This document shows positions 55,801 to 63,621 of a stretch of 64,000 bases of DNA, piece after piece. The position numbers were made by a program, and so were the translations under genes. Under the pieces are notes generated by a model. It saw only the letters and a program-made list of their open reading frames with translations. It was not told where the DNA came from and did no database searches. Origin of the DNA: an uncultured Anaerococcus sp. (lineage in GTDB: Bacteria > Bacillota > Clostridia > Tissierellales > Peptoniphilaceae). Location: assembly GCF_943912385.1 (NCBI RefSeq), contig NZ_CALTTY010000007.1, forward strand, positions 19,523-83,522. Direction: 5' to 3'. How positions within the stretch are numbered: position 1 is the first letter of the stretch; the number at the start of each line of letters is the position of its first letter.

Positions 55801-56682
55801 GAGTTCTATTTCCCAGAAAATGATACTCCTTATAAGTTCGAAGACTTAAAAATGCGTGATCCTGTTACAAACAAGGTTATCAATTTTAAGGATGCAAAAA
55901 ATGTAGACTTCGATACAACTAAGATAATAGATCCAACAGATACGACAGAAAAAACGGAAGTTTCTTTGAAGGATTTAAGTATTAAGTTCCCAGGAGAAAT
56001 AGTAAATAAAAAAGGTGAGGTTATAAGGGACACTTATAAGATAAGTGAAATCCAAATAACACCAACTTCAAACGGATATATTTCTCTAGAATACGATAAG
56101 GCAAATGGTGTTTACCAATATATTCCAGAAAATTCAACCACTGAAGAAGATGGTTTGCTGGTAGACTATGTAACAAGCGCCACTGCCAAGAACATGGGTA
56201 AGATTGTAAACGAAAGACCTGGTAAGGGTAGCGTAACAATTAAAAAACTTGATGAAAATGGAATATTCCTAGAGGGTACAAAAAATGACAAAGGTGAGCT
56301 AACAGCAGGAGCTAAGTTTAGACTTACAAACCTAGCAGATGGTACAAAAACTGAAAAAACTGTAGGAACAGACGGCACCTTAAAATTTGATGGACTTAAG
56401 ATAGGTAATTATAGGCTAGAAGAAATCGAATCACCTGACGGACACATCAACAACAACCAAGTATGGCACTTTACAGTAGGTGGGGAAGGTCTAGATCCAT
56501 ATTCTGGAGATATCGCTAGAACTGGAGATGATCTAACAGAAAAGATTACTCTTGAAACCACCGAAATGAAAGTAGTAAATCCAAAAAACCAGACAAAACG
56601 CAAACTAAGGAAGGAGAAATCCATCCACATGTCGGTGAAAGTATGGAATTTACTAACAAGTTCAAACTTGATTCAAATATAA
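46825..56682 (+). CDS. Adhesin central fragment (SpaA/Cna_B and InlB-type repeats)
   Basis: 3,285 residues from the first ATG after the amber codon; coding sequence actually continues upstream to 46507 and there is no ribosome binding site at this ATG. It starts with an adhesin-type beta domain, then SpaA-like domains near 48540, 49400, 50940, 51270, 52250, 54130, 55460 and 56230. Four InlB-type B repeats lie at 53160-54066, each ending in an FTMP/FKMP-like motif (MPASDV, MPAGDV, MPKENV). The last about 33 residues after the A-run are out of frame. It probably is not produced separately. Confidence 0.8.
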   Translation: MDDNADAIRNLVEKDRNQNFRPHIFADLGSSKINLEGKKFTVRTVFKTSTKSGPIRAGQYFNIHLDEKLTVKNPSELKSIYNGSTEIAKPSYDKSRNTIKYKILNDINEDLQIPLNIPVDYNTAKISENDFTNNTMTVTNKVSGLGVENPKNLLPQRVDRNGNQEESIIEPGRDDVIEIIDDKNGNYQVPIDITGDPLIENGEMVGINWNMRVRADQSLRDLGFMANFTTVKGSGIGEIENVLVNGKKVDATSQLEKALGIVDSKHHEVTENIQDATYSFYTEITNKQEKYMVDLSVFLKSKGKTGAVRFILDQGWSKEKVEEATPTRVGINNRTTIEGKFLANDKAQWTITDAISSGDEENSGMPLEDRKLNGDQTIRSGKRAVYGLDKDGKMVIKENEKAINSIPSKETDPAGEQAVGNIAVYELNTSLTNPDQANNYSISGVRITKFKDLSIDQEWNFPEKGMIMPAQDFIAKDNKGKELGKVHVGEGSAGETRRLVTIPDARYWDIDENTHEASKIDNKIEQNFDQDNVRVGRKTYKYNENANYYLGDEKVQYIHNSAIEQTNVKPVTFTVVKVDSMNPSKKLAGATFKLLSDNHPSIVTDSRGKATFNNVLPGTYTLIEEKAPAGYKLDQGRKTITISNDGAISVDGSNIQLGGNGETKLVQHNSAPNWPDYMNAMHYGNINDEGELEFYLYLKPQSNNGRGGTNRDTRLNISIPGVEITDVKAYDVFPGNRQTVRYNMENQFMDGYTESLGNNVINAENNNKITGTPNKTDPYTGKTGYEIYFPKERFENDWGFLVKVKANIENKDSVSLGYDWLTNYDTANQTKLTQNVVISKTNGNDEDNQLLVTNEEFVKSPIEVTKFGDSFDSEGKRSRLSGAEFVLKDSDGNVIANKLTDKNGTADFGKFPPGTYRLEEKSAPDGYQKNGVYFEVVVDEQGQVTYTARFEDGIGTPQPGHDYYIEQGEESGESKKAIVTSVNQRLEYLENEPGDIGTKTGVWEAYSYESLKYHADITLSNSAPGSRFETQFDRNFDFTQYFSEFPKVKIGGVEVADPYFDYNTNLLTYVFNDKSKGGQATASVDLRGIIPDKYFAKETGTYTFNIKVAPGQTGSNIGGNPNLTKEINADYGRHHSDTGGSNQSYYFRDVYQKEDGEWYVTVLSYLNPLGLGYSSKTVRYNWITTDYQDNRIAEWSGKGYKPLYELDDVKVYGTDYGTYRLEDLPLNRYMPLSMGIRPEQDPNIYHPLLHEAINPESKSESSQNGVSISYNPDNLTTTGKLATEAERKSPLVVKVPKPKDKGGYVVEQTFKITDIDQFNKKWRAFYMNDGNLASAFASKANVNTAIGDQAGGEIPKYYKEIVGLINNEYIPGNFKLTKYDEANQDNKLSNATFVLTDENGQKIYRTSDANGVVNFQDVAPGRYTLEETRAPEGYQVTDKKWQVTILNDGSVRIRESTVTSSGELYTGKEINIPVANRPAVQKFRVYKKDGKGKPLAGAKFKISDPDGKDSNFPIYAESDENGVVEFNRNPKENNNYILEEVSPPTGFKPLNKKWVLRVEDGKVKIYNYSESDKGNQATKSILDDDGVEWVDAKGRDTSSWSNYDNRWTGWEGNNQTAEYLGTRIIALNREKKYAIQRYVINPEARRNISKTTASIHREKTADPNMDWFDMNNFDKDTDIKVFKFDKPVTGLISDIRLADYNAEDITSSVVNKAREVAGKYSEPNRLKLDIPATNKPIMIDIKVPYHSEDGGVGTGMDWVNGNEIHWKSDFYEKVSTIKTTGRVVDPGNTILGSYVAEGSLDVTNEIKTYGFKIKKVKEGQTNTAIPGAVFKLTGPEPSVDERYMTTDAEGMISFNNLKPGKYELKEEEPAPGYQKTDETWTVTITQDGKSYIKLNKTREESPNRVEKSEELTTQRARYSFLDRLQLSDTKATGLEIGPTLPNIRNPLGANTTKIDYEVSNLKDNDRFKNQIDVTSSVEYLGNDEFKVRYDMKNITGSTLSNKRFLVHFDSDANFVGGSTRTWKWNTDGENGNPNNPENASRWHSGYDPNTKIIGIRNNELTIPAGDTASIEFKVQVRSNLGINDDENLVDYIRYDGTNIKPYPRVKKVKLYGINYKAEGGTITTEPMDWATNGSLVEIKDVSPKAGYTKTSETTVTNNTTGGNINIRNGNRFPMPASDVTISAQFEANTYKVNKGKIENGSLNVPASAKTDQVVNITDIKPNDGYKLGEITVIDSNDRPVEVTNNSFKMPAGDVTVNATFVKQAYKITKQNPTNGSFTVPETAEVGSTVTISIDPKEGYELDTISVRGGEGAIPVDGNTFTMPASDVVVDVTFKEIPPQVFNITVDQTQNGSVSSDKQSAKENEEVTLTVKTNEGYELEKLLVNNEVVEVSNGRYIFTMPKENVKVSATFKKKPITPPEGSTLIPDTGYEITNKQTGLDLKIYKKDRYDRKLEGAIFTIRKTDENYENPDDDFGVVRGSSNEEGLVEFKKDGNKVSLPVGYYLIEETSAPFGYRKPNAPWKVQVVEENGQLIAKYEGPEETPQSFVEKNENLDIKVANGVKYATKITHIDTEARSYVQRVYIDTREKNNVVNVQINPKHKREEIDRPGLPPVTIKEGVKTAYRSTYKITGLEEGDPDQAQMIKILNDYDIFNPNVSVVNTARWRPFDWAFDEDQLNLEPGVYYIDIEGFYDTSIIDRNVTNEVLIDKNYNFIDKNGNKTDQPVLKDPYKLTKQQMPDSDLGKIDIDIEFFDGAREFKQLYITDNNTIDYKAIKDENGKDEASYQGGAEALKQWLIINRSETQAKTWANLNPDGQKYKNALGRKVTMEGRSYITGKITPPLTTPSSTISSSMDISPLYSSNQTNTVPQEGLSVENDEERYNITFSKHGKDTDTDSIEEITKKRLEGAVFKLEKRVREGIYEEVEGSHVSSAFNGYFGFRGLKPGRYRLVEVQAPKGYQPIDGPLLYFSVETVSLVSQRITDPRTGENIDVNTVEFYFPENDTPYKFEDLKMRDPVTNKVINFKDAKNVDFDTTKIIDPTDTTEKTEVSLKDLSIKFPGEIVNKKGEVIRDTYKISEIQITPTSNGYISLEYDKANGVYQYIPENSTTEEDGLLVDYVTSATAKNMGKIVNERPGKGSVTIKKLDENGIFLEGTKNDKGELTAGAKFRLTNLADGTKTEKTVGTDGTLKFDGLKIGNYRLEEIESPDGHINNNQVWHFTVGGEGLDPYSGDIARTGDDLTEKITLETTEMKVVNPKNQTKRKLRKEKSIHMSVKVWNLLTSSNLIQI

Positions 56683-58469
56683 AGATTAATCCTGGTGACT
56701 ATTTTGTAATGAATGTTTCTAAAAATACTGACATATACGGAATATTCACTAGCGAAATTACAAATCTTGATATATTTGCTGATGGGATAGGTACAATAGC
56801 CAAGGCTGACTATGACAGAAAAGCTGGCAAGATAACCTACACATTCACAAAATATGCTGACACTTATGATTTAATAGAGTTCTCCAATAAGATCAGCTCC
56901 TTTATCAACTTAGATAAAGTAAGAGTATCAGACACCGTCCGTAGAAAACAAAAAGTTGGCTTTGGTATGGGAGACGATACAAGTCAATATAAAGACATTA
57001 GGGTAGTTTATGACCTTGATTATGGAGAAGACTATGATATATATGGAAACGGATTAAACCAAGTATCTAAAATTGTAAAATACAATCCAGATACAGGAGA
57101 ATTTGTCCATTACTTCTATATAAATAGGAAGAGAGCTAATTCTACTGGGGTCATTACCTTAGAATACGATTCAAAACAAAATCTAGAAAATGTAAATGTA
57201 AGTGCGAGTCGTTTAATAGACAATCAAAATGTTCAAGATGGTATGCCAGAATCATTTGGTGTAGATGAATCTAGCAATAATCTTTCTAGATTCCAAACAT
57301 TAAGAAGAGAAAATTATCTACCAAAGGGTAATGATATTACTTTATACTTCAACCAAGGACTTGGAAATATTGACTCTTATCTAGTCAAGGTAACAGGAAG
57401 GGTTGCGGATGAAGACAAATCATCCTATGAGGCTGAAGCTAAGTTAATCAAGTACTATCCAAATGGTGAATATTTTGGAGTTAGAAGATATGACGAAGTA
57501 TATCCATTCTTAAACGAAACAACTGCAAAGGCAGAACTTTCTATAACTGCAGTTAACCCTTCAAACATAATTAAGTTCAAGAAGATAAATAGTGCTGATG
57601 AAGCGCTAGAAGGAGCAACATTCCAGCTTTACAAGAAGAATAGAGAAGGAAAATGGAATTCTTACGAACAACCAATTACTACTAATAAAGATGGATTGGT
57701 TGAATACTCAAAACTTCCAAAAGGAGAATACCAATTAATAGAAACAACAGCACCAGAGGGTTATGTAGCACCAGATGAGCCACTTGCGGAATTCAAAGTA
57801 GATGAAAACGGAAAAATTTTCAGAAAAGAAACCTACAAGGATAAAGAAGGCAATGAACAAATAAAATATGTTGAAGAGCCGGGCATAGTTCCAATAAAAT
57901 TAGTTAACAACAAAGACCTTGAAGTAGTATTCAAGAAAGTTGATGCTAATGATAGTGACCAAGTTCTTGAAGGTGCAGAATTTGAAGTACTGTATAAACA
58001 AGATAAAAATGCTGAATATCCAGAAGAAAGTATAAAATTATACAAGGATAATGCTGGAACAATATATGCTTTCAAAGCTGATGAAAATCCATCAGGCTAT
58101 ACAGAAGTAGAAGGTAATAAAATCACAACTGGAAAAGACGGTCTAGTTAAATTCAAAGTAAGATCCAATGGCTACTACGCACTCAAAGAAGTTAAGGCAC
58201 CAGCAGGATACGCACTTCCATCAAACCAAGATATTGATACATTTGATGTAGCTGAAGGAACATATGAATCACACGCTGATGGTGTAAAATATGAAGGAAC
58301 AGAAAATGTAACAACAGGTACTGGAAATGAAGCTCAAAGAATCGACAACAAGAAAGTTACAATCCCACAAACAGGTGGTATTGGTTCACTAATCTTCATA
58401 GTAGCAGGTCTTGCAATTATGGGTGGTGCTTTCGTAGCATACAAAAAATCTCAAGCTCAAGAAGCGTAA
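56643..58469 (+). CDS. Adhesin C-terminal fragment with IPQTG sortase signal
   Basis: 608 residues as drawn, but the frame extends back to the A-run at 56583 and reads sensibly there (KPDKTQTKEGE), so the ATG at 56643 is probably internal. It contains a beta domain and two SpaA-type domains (about 57570-57820 and 57915-58250). The cell-wall sorting signal follows: IPQTG (58362-58376), a hydrophobic helix and a KK-containing tail. A sortase would link the Thr to peptidoglycan or to a pilus. No sortase gene lies in the window. Confidence 0.85.
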   Translation: MEFTNKFKLDSNIKINPGDYFVMNVSKNTDIYGIFTSEITNLDIFADGIGTIAKADYDRKAGKITYTFTKYADTYDLIEFSNKISSFINLDKVRVSDTVRRKQKVGFGMGDDTSQYKDIRVVYDLDYGEDYDIYGNGLNQVSKIVKYNPDTGEFVHYFYINRKRANSTGVITLEYDSKQNLENVNVSASRLIDNQNVQDGMPESFGVDESSNNLSRFQTLRRENYLPKGNDITLYFNQGLGNIDSYLVKVTGRVADEDKSSYEAEAKLIKYYPNGEYFGVRRYDEVYPFLNETTAKAELSITAVNPSNIIKFKKINSADEALEGATFQLYKKNREGKWNSYEQPITTNKDGLVEYSKLPKGEYQLIETTAPEGYVAPDEPLAEFKVDENGKIFRKETYKDKEGNEQIKYVEEPGIVPIKLVNNKDLEVVFKKVDANDSDQVLEGAEFEVLYKQDKNAEYPEESIKLYKDNAGTIYAFKADENPSGYTEVEGNKITTGKDGLVKFKVRSNGYYALKEVKAPAGYALPSNQDIDTFDVAEGTYESHADGVKYEGTENVTTGTGNEAQRIDNKKVTIPQTGGIGSLIFIVAGLAIMGGAFVAYKKSQAQEA

Positions 58470-58521
58470 GAAGAAATAAAATAACAAACCTTATTGGTCA
58501 GTACGTACAATAAGATAAAAC

Positions 58522-58555
58522 ACAAAGCAAGGGGCAAACCGCCCCTTTCCTTTGT
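58522..58555 (+). terminator. Terminator of the adhesin gene
   Basis: Nested arms ACAAAG/CTTTGT and AAGGGGC (58529-58535)/GCCCCTT (58541-58547). No long T run. Confidence 0.7.
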
Positions 58556-58737
58556 ACCTATCTACTTTAGCAAAATAACGACTTAGCGTATGTCCTATAT
58601 GCTTTGTAAATAGAATATTTTGTGCTGTATAAGATATATCAGTTTACCCATTATTATTAATATAATTTTGGGGTGTGGACTTTGTTGATAATTATAGTAG
58701 GTATAGTTTTAATACTATAAATATAGGAGAAAAAGAT

Positions 58738-59673
58738 ATGATATTAGATGATGATGTTTTTTACCATAACAGTGTTGTTTTAAATAGTGAACTTATGATT
58801 GCGGCAGATTTTATTAACGTTACATATTTTCAATCTTATTCGGAATCTAAGATTTTCAAAAGTTACTATTTACTTTCTGTAGGCATTGAAAGATTACAAA
58901 AAGTAATATTAAGTATGACCTTTAATTGTATTGATAATGATAATAAAGAAGACTATGAAGACCGTATACAAAAGGCTTTATATAAACATAATCATGAAGA
59001 TTTAAGTAGGTTAATACAGGAGTATACAGGTATAGATAATAAATTTAGTAAAGAAGATAATAAATTTCTTTCTAAACTTATGTTATTTTATAATAAGCAA
59101 AGATATTCGAAATATAATGATGACACTGATATAGATGATATTTATAAATTTCATTTAGGGTAAAGATTTGTTATTAATAATTATAATGAAGATTTTAAAA
59201 AGAAAACTATAGAAATCATCTCCTGCCTTGAGAGAATACTTAGCTCATATTTTAATATGCTCAAAAAATTACAAGAGAGAACTGAAAATTATTTGGGAGA
59301 ATGTGGGTCAGATACAAAGTTGTATATAATAAAAAATTTATCAAAAAATTTAAGAAATTATTTTAAATTGTTACATTTGGGTAGGTATGAATATCAAAAT
59401 TTTATAAATGATAATTCAGATTTAGATCCTAGATATGTTGGTTTTTGTGATGAAAGTTATCTGGATATTGATACATTTTATAATGGAAATGGTATCTTTC
59501 TTGTAGATTGGATGCTAAATTACTATATCAACCTTAATGACTTAGAGCTTAGGGGTGATGATTATGTTTTTTTCTACAATGGTGAGAAAGATTTTAAGCA
59601 TACAAATCGAATGACTAGGAAGTTAGTTGAATTTTATGAAGATAGAAATTCAGTTGCAGATTATTATTTATAA
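58738..59673 (+). pseudogene. HEPN-like gene of the defence cassette, interrupted by TAA
   Basis: A 311-codon frame, AT-rich and unlike the upstream genes in codon use. I start at ATG 58738, eight bases after AGGAG, although the frame is open from 58675. TAA at 59161-59163 breaks it; the frame stays open on both sides. The N-terminal part (YYLLSVGIERLQKVIL, then HNHEDLSRLIQEY) has the helix-plus-HxDL pattern of HEPN domains, which is an inference. No family was firmly recognised. It precedes the OLD nuclease by 36 bp and probably belongs to the same defence operon. Confidence 0.55.
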
Positions 59674-59709
59674 TTATAACAATAAAGCTATACACGTATA
59701 GGGGGGAAG

Positions 59710-61766
59710 ATGAGATTAACTCAGGTAAAAATAAAAAATTTTAGATCGTTTGGTGAAGAACAAGTAATTGACATTTCAAATAATACGTTACTAATAGGCA
59801 ATAATAGCTCAGGGAAAACTACAGTTTTACAGGCAATTAGTAAATTATTTTCTAATAAACAGAGTGATAGGATAATTAGAAGGAGTGATTTTCATTTACC
59901 AAGAGGCGAAGAACCTGGTAAGAATAGAAATAAGCTTCATATTGAGACTAGATTTGAATTTGATGAGTTAGATAAGGATGGAAACTCAAATTCAATTCCA
60001 ATATTTTTTCAGAATTTAACTGTTGAGGACACGGATGGTAAACCTTTTCTAAGAATTAGACTTGAGTCTAAGTATGAAGATGATGGTACATCTGAAGGAA
60101 CTATAGAAACAAATTTTTTTATATTACTAGTCCTGATGAGGAATTTAGTGATAATTCTAAGAAATTTGCTTCTAGATTCGAGTTAGATAAAATTAGATTA
60201 TTATATGTTCCAGCATTAAGACATGCTGACAAGGAACTAGCCTATTCTTCTGGAAGCATGCTTAGTAGGCTTGTTAATAGTATTAATTGGAATAAAGATG
60301 ATGTTGATAACATATTAAGTAAAATTGGAGATTTAAATGATTTATTATTATCGGATACTAGTGCATTAAAATTAATAGATGATGCTATACAGGATTCATG
60401 GAATAAGTTTTATAAAGAAGATAGATATTCTAATACTGCTCTTACGTTTAATAATAATGATATTAAAGATTTGCTTAAAAAACTTGAGTTACTATTTTCA
60501 CCAACAGTTACTGAGGATAAATTTAAAGTGACAGATTTGGGGGATGGATTAAATTCCTTATTTTATTTTTCTCTGGTTGATACTATTTTAGATATAGAAG
60601 CGGAAATTTTAAGTAAAAGAGGCGAAAATCATGAGGAACAAAAATTTAAGCTACTCCCTCCAGTTCTAACTATAGTTGCAATTGAAGAACCTGAAAACCA
60701 TATTGCTCCTCACCATATAGGAAAACTGGTTAGAAGATTTTCTGCTATTGCAGAGAATTCTAATTCTCAAGTTATAATGTCTTCGCACTCCCCTGCTATT
60801 GTTAAGAGGATTAATCCAGAAAATTTGAGACACTTACGTATAAATAAGTATGGAAGCTCCCTTGTTAAAAAAATAATTTTGCTTGAAGATACTGGTGAAC
60901 AATATAAGTATATTAAAGGTGCTATTCAAGCTTATCCAGAATTATATTTTGCAAAACTTGTTGTACTCGGTGAAGGGGACAGTGAGGAATTATTACTGCC
61001 CAAATTCTTTGAGCTATTTGGTAATGAGATAGATAGCTCACAAATTTCTGTAGTTCCATTGGGTGGACGACATGTTAATTATTTTTGGAAGTTATTAAGT
61101 GAATTAGATATACCTTATATTACACTTTTGGATTTAGATAATGAAAGGTACGGCGGAGGTTGGGGAAGAATAAAGTATGTGTCTGAAGAATTACATGAAG
61201 TAAATGAAAATTTTTGTAATAATTATGAAAGAGCAATGAGTTCTATAATATGTTATCAAAATAATCCCTATGTTGAAAAAAGTGATGAGGTTTTAGAAAA
61301 GGATATTAATTTTTTAGAAAATCATAATATTTATTTTTCTAGGCCTCTTGATATAGATTTCTTGATGTTAAAAAATTATAAAGATAATTATATTAAAACT
61401 TTATCTGTAAATGAAGGGCCTGAAATTTCATATCAAAATTTTAATAATGAAAATAAGAAAGTTAAATTGCTTGAATATAATCCTAGTGATAAATTTCAAA
61501 AGGATGGATATTCTAACAGATTAAAAGTTGCTATAGAAGCAACCCTAAAAGATAAGGGAGGTCCAGGTAATTTTTATACAGATAAAGAGAAAGAATTAAT
61601 GATTTGGTATCAATACTTCTTTCTAGGTAGGAGCAAACCAACAAGTCATATGAATTTTTTATTTACTATTCCTGATGAAGATTTAGTAGAAAATGCTCCA
61701 GAAGTATTTAAGAAAATTGTTGAGCGTGCAGAAGATATACTGTATAGGGAGGGCAAAGATTTATGA
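59710..61766 (+). pseudogene. OLD-family ATPase-TOPRIM nuclease (GajA-like), frameshifted
   Basis: Two frames, 59710-60186 and 60258-61766, join through a -1 shift at a seven-T run (60114-60120) to give about 685 residues. N-terminal ABC-type ATPase: KIKNFRSFGEEQ, then Walker A GNNSSGKT (30-37). Later come IEEPENHIAP (signature/Walker B region) and SSHSPAIVKRI. The C-terminal TOPRIM has GEGDSEELLLP with LLDLDNER. OLD proteins nick or cut DNA. Followed by a UvrD-type helicase, as in Gabija (GajA). GGGGGGAAG precedes the ATG; it overlaps the helicase gene by 4 bp. Confidence 0.8.
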
Positions 61767-63457
61767 CAGAATGGGAACCTAAAGGGGTGAGCTCTCTAGA
61801 AAAAGAAGCATTATCAGCTATAAAAGATGCAGATGATTGTTTGGTTGAAGCTGGACCTGGTTCCGGGAAAACTGAATTATTGGCTCAAAAATTAGATTAT
61901 TTATTTTCTACAGGAAAGTCTTTAGAACCAAAGAAAGTTCTAGCCTTAAGTTTTAAGAAAGATGCTGCAGAAAACTTAAAAATTCGTGTAAAACAAAGAT
62001 ATGGGAATGAATTTGCTAGAAGATTCATATCTTTAACTTTTGCAGCTTTTGAAAAAAGAATTCTTGATCAATTTCTAATGTCACTTCCATCAGATATGAG
62101 ACCTAATAAAGATTACATTATCGTAAATAAAAAGTTTGCTGATGGTAAGGCTGAGGTTACCTATAAAGATATAACAAAATTATCTAAACTGATTATTAAG
62201 AGAAATGTATATATAAAAAGAGCTATTAGATTAACCTATGATTTTGTATTCGTAGATGAATTTCAAGACACAACTACTGAGCAATATGAACTCTTGAAAG
62301 AATGTTTTTTAGGAAGTAATACTAGATTGACGGCGGTTGGTGATAAAAATCAAGCGATTATGAGATGGGCAGATGCAGATGAATATATATTCGAAAAGTT
62401 TGTTATTGATTTTTATCCAAATAAATATCGATTATTAATTAATTATCGTTCTGCAGAAAAGCTTGTAGAATTTCAGAAATATTTTTTACTTAAAGCTTTT
62501 GACTTAAAACAAAATGTTAAAGTTAGTAATTCGGAAGATGCTATGGATGGTAATATTAGGCTCATCAAGTTTGACTGTGATACTACGGAAGCTGAGCGAT
62601 TAGCTGAGGATATATCAAACAATATAGTAGCAGAGGTGTTACCTTCAGAAATATGTATACTTGTAAAGCAAAAAGTTCAAGAATATAGTAACAAAATTAT
62701 AGAAAAATTGAAAACTAAAGGGATTAACTCTAGGATAGAAGATAAATATCAGGATATGTTGAAAAATCCTCTTATTGCTTTAATATTAGATGTTATTTTA
62801 ATTAGTGAAAATCAAAAAGATCCTGATGCGTGGGAAAATATAAAAAGCTATTTCTTTATTCCAGAATCAACAGAGGATATTTTAAGTGAAGGTCATTCTT
62901 ATAATAATTATGAATCGGAAATAGAATTGCTTATAGATAATATAAGAGATATTAGAAAAAGCTATATAAATTGTTATGATGACATGTATAAATTAATATT
63001 AAATATAGATTCTATTTTAGAGTTTAATACGGTAAATTATAATTATATGAAATATTCAGGAGCAGAAGAAATTAATAAAATATTAAAATTATTTTCCGAA
63101 TTATTTTATAAAGAATATATAAATGCAAATAAATCATGGATCGATGCAGTCAAGAATTTTAAGGGAGAAAATTCTATACCCATTATGACAATTCATAAAA
63201 GCAAGGGTTTAGAATTTGAGCACGTTTATCTTATAGGTTTAGAGGATAATGCATTTTGGTCCTTTCATAAAGATAGAGAGGAAAATTTAAATGCTATTTT
63301 TGTAGCTATATCTCGCGCCAAGAATAGTTTTACTTTTACTTATAGTCAGAAAAGAATTTCAATAAATCAAAGTAATAATAAAATTAATGAAATATACAAT
63401 ATAATAAAGGATTCGGGACTTGTTGATGAACAATTTTACCAACACGATTTATTATAG
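61763..63457 (+). CDS. UvrD/Rep-like helicase (GajB-like)
   Basis: 564-residue superfamily 1 helicase. Walker A GPGSGKT (31-37), VFVDEFQDTT (Walker B, near 164), VGDKNQAIMRWADAD (motif III), LLINYRS (motif IV), MTIHKSKGLEFEHVYL and FVAISRAK (motifs V and VI). It is shorter than UvrD itself, as GajB is. It starts by ATGA overlap with the OLD gene. In Gabija the GajA-GajB complex cleaves phage DNA when nucleotides are depleted. This gene is intact. Confidence 0.88.
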   Translation: MTEWEPKGVSSLEKEALSAIKDADDCLVEAGPGSGKTELLAQKLDYLFSTGKSLEPKKVLALSFKKDAAENLKIRVKQRYGNEFARRFISLTFAAFEKRILDQFLMSLPSDMRPNKDYIIVNKKFADGKAEVTYKDITKLSKLIIKRNVYIKRAIRLTYDFVFVDEFQDTTTEQYELLKECFLGSNTRLTAVGDKNQAIMRWADADEYIFEKFVIDFYPNKYRLLINYRSAEKLVEFQKYFLLKAFDLKQNVKVSNSEDAMDGNIRLIKFDCDTTEAERLAEDISNNIVAEVLPSEICILVKQKVQEYSNKIIEKLKTKGINSRIEDKYQDMLKNPLIALILDVILISENQKDPDAWENIKSYFFIPESTEDILSEGHSYNNYESEIELLIDNIRDIRKSYINCYDDMYKLILNIDSILEFNTVNYNYMKYSGAEEINKILKLFSELFYKEYINANKSWIDAVKNFKGENSIPIMTIHKSKGLEFEHVYLIGLEDNAFWSFHKDREENLNAIFVAISRAKNSFTFTYSQKRISINQSNNKINEIYNIIKDSGLVDEQFYQHDLL

Positions 63458-63487
63458 ACCCTGGTAATATAGAGTCCACCAAATATT

Positions 63488-63534
63488 AAAGGAAGTTGCC
63501 TTGAATATATAGGGGAGTTTAGGTTCCTTTTTTT
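63488..63534 (+). terminator. Possible terminator of the defence operon
   Basis: Arms AAAGGAA (63488-63494) and TTCCTTT (63524-63530) with a long loop, followed by a T run. Weak but well placed, 30 bp after the helicase stop. Confidence 0.4.
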
Positions 63535-63621
63535 ATGCTAGTTATTATTTTCAATCAAGCTTTGCTTGACCATTTTGCTCTGCACAAGGCCTACCATCTA
63601 TTCATTTCATGAATGAGGTTA

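Larger units (their letters stand above)
44824..58469 (+). pseudogene. Giant SpaA/Cna_B-repeat surface adhesin, split by one nonsense and one frameshift
   Basis: The three frames 44824-46506, 46825-56682 and 56643-58469 form one gene. Frame 1 stays open across the TAG at 46504, and the -1 frame takes over at an A-run near 56585. The restored product is about 4,548 residues: signal peptide, acidic coiled-coil region, adhesive beta domains, about 11 SpaA/Cna_B-type domains, a block of InlB-type B repeats (about 53160-54066) and an IPQTG sortase signal. Each SpaA domain shows the L-GA-F, G-Y-L-E and AP-GY pattern, including the Lys and Glu used for isopeptide bonds. Confidence 0.8.
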
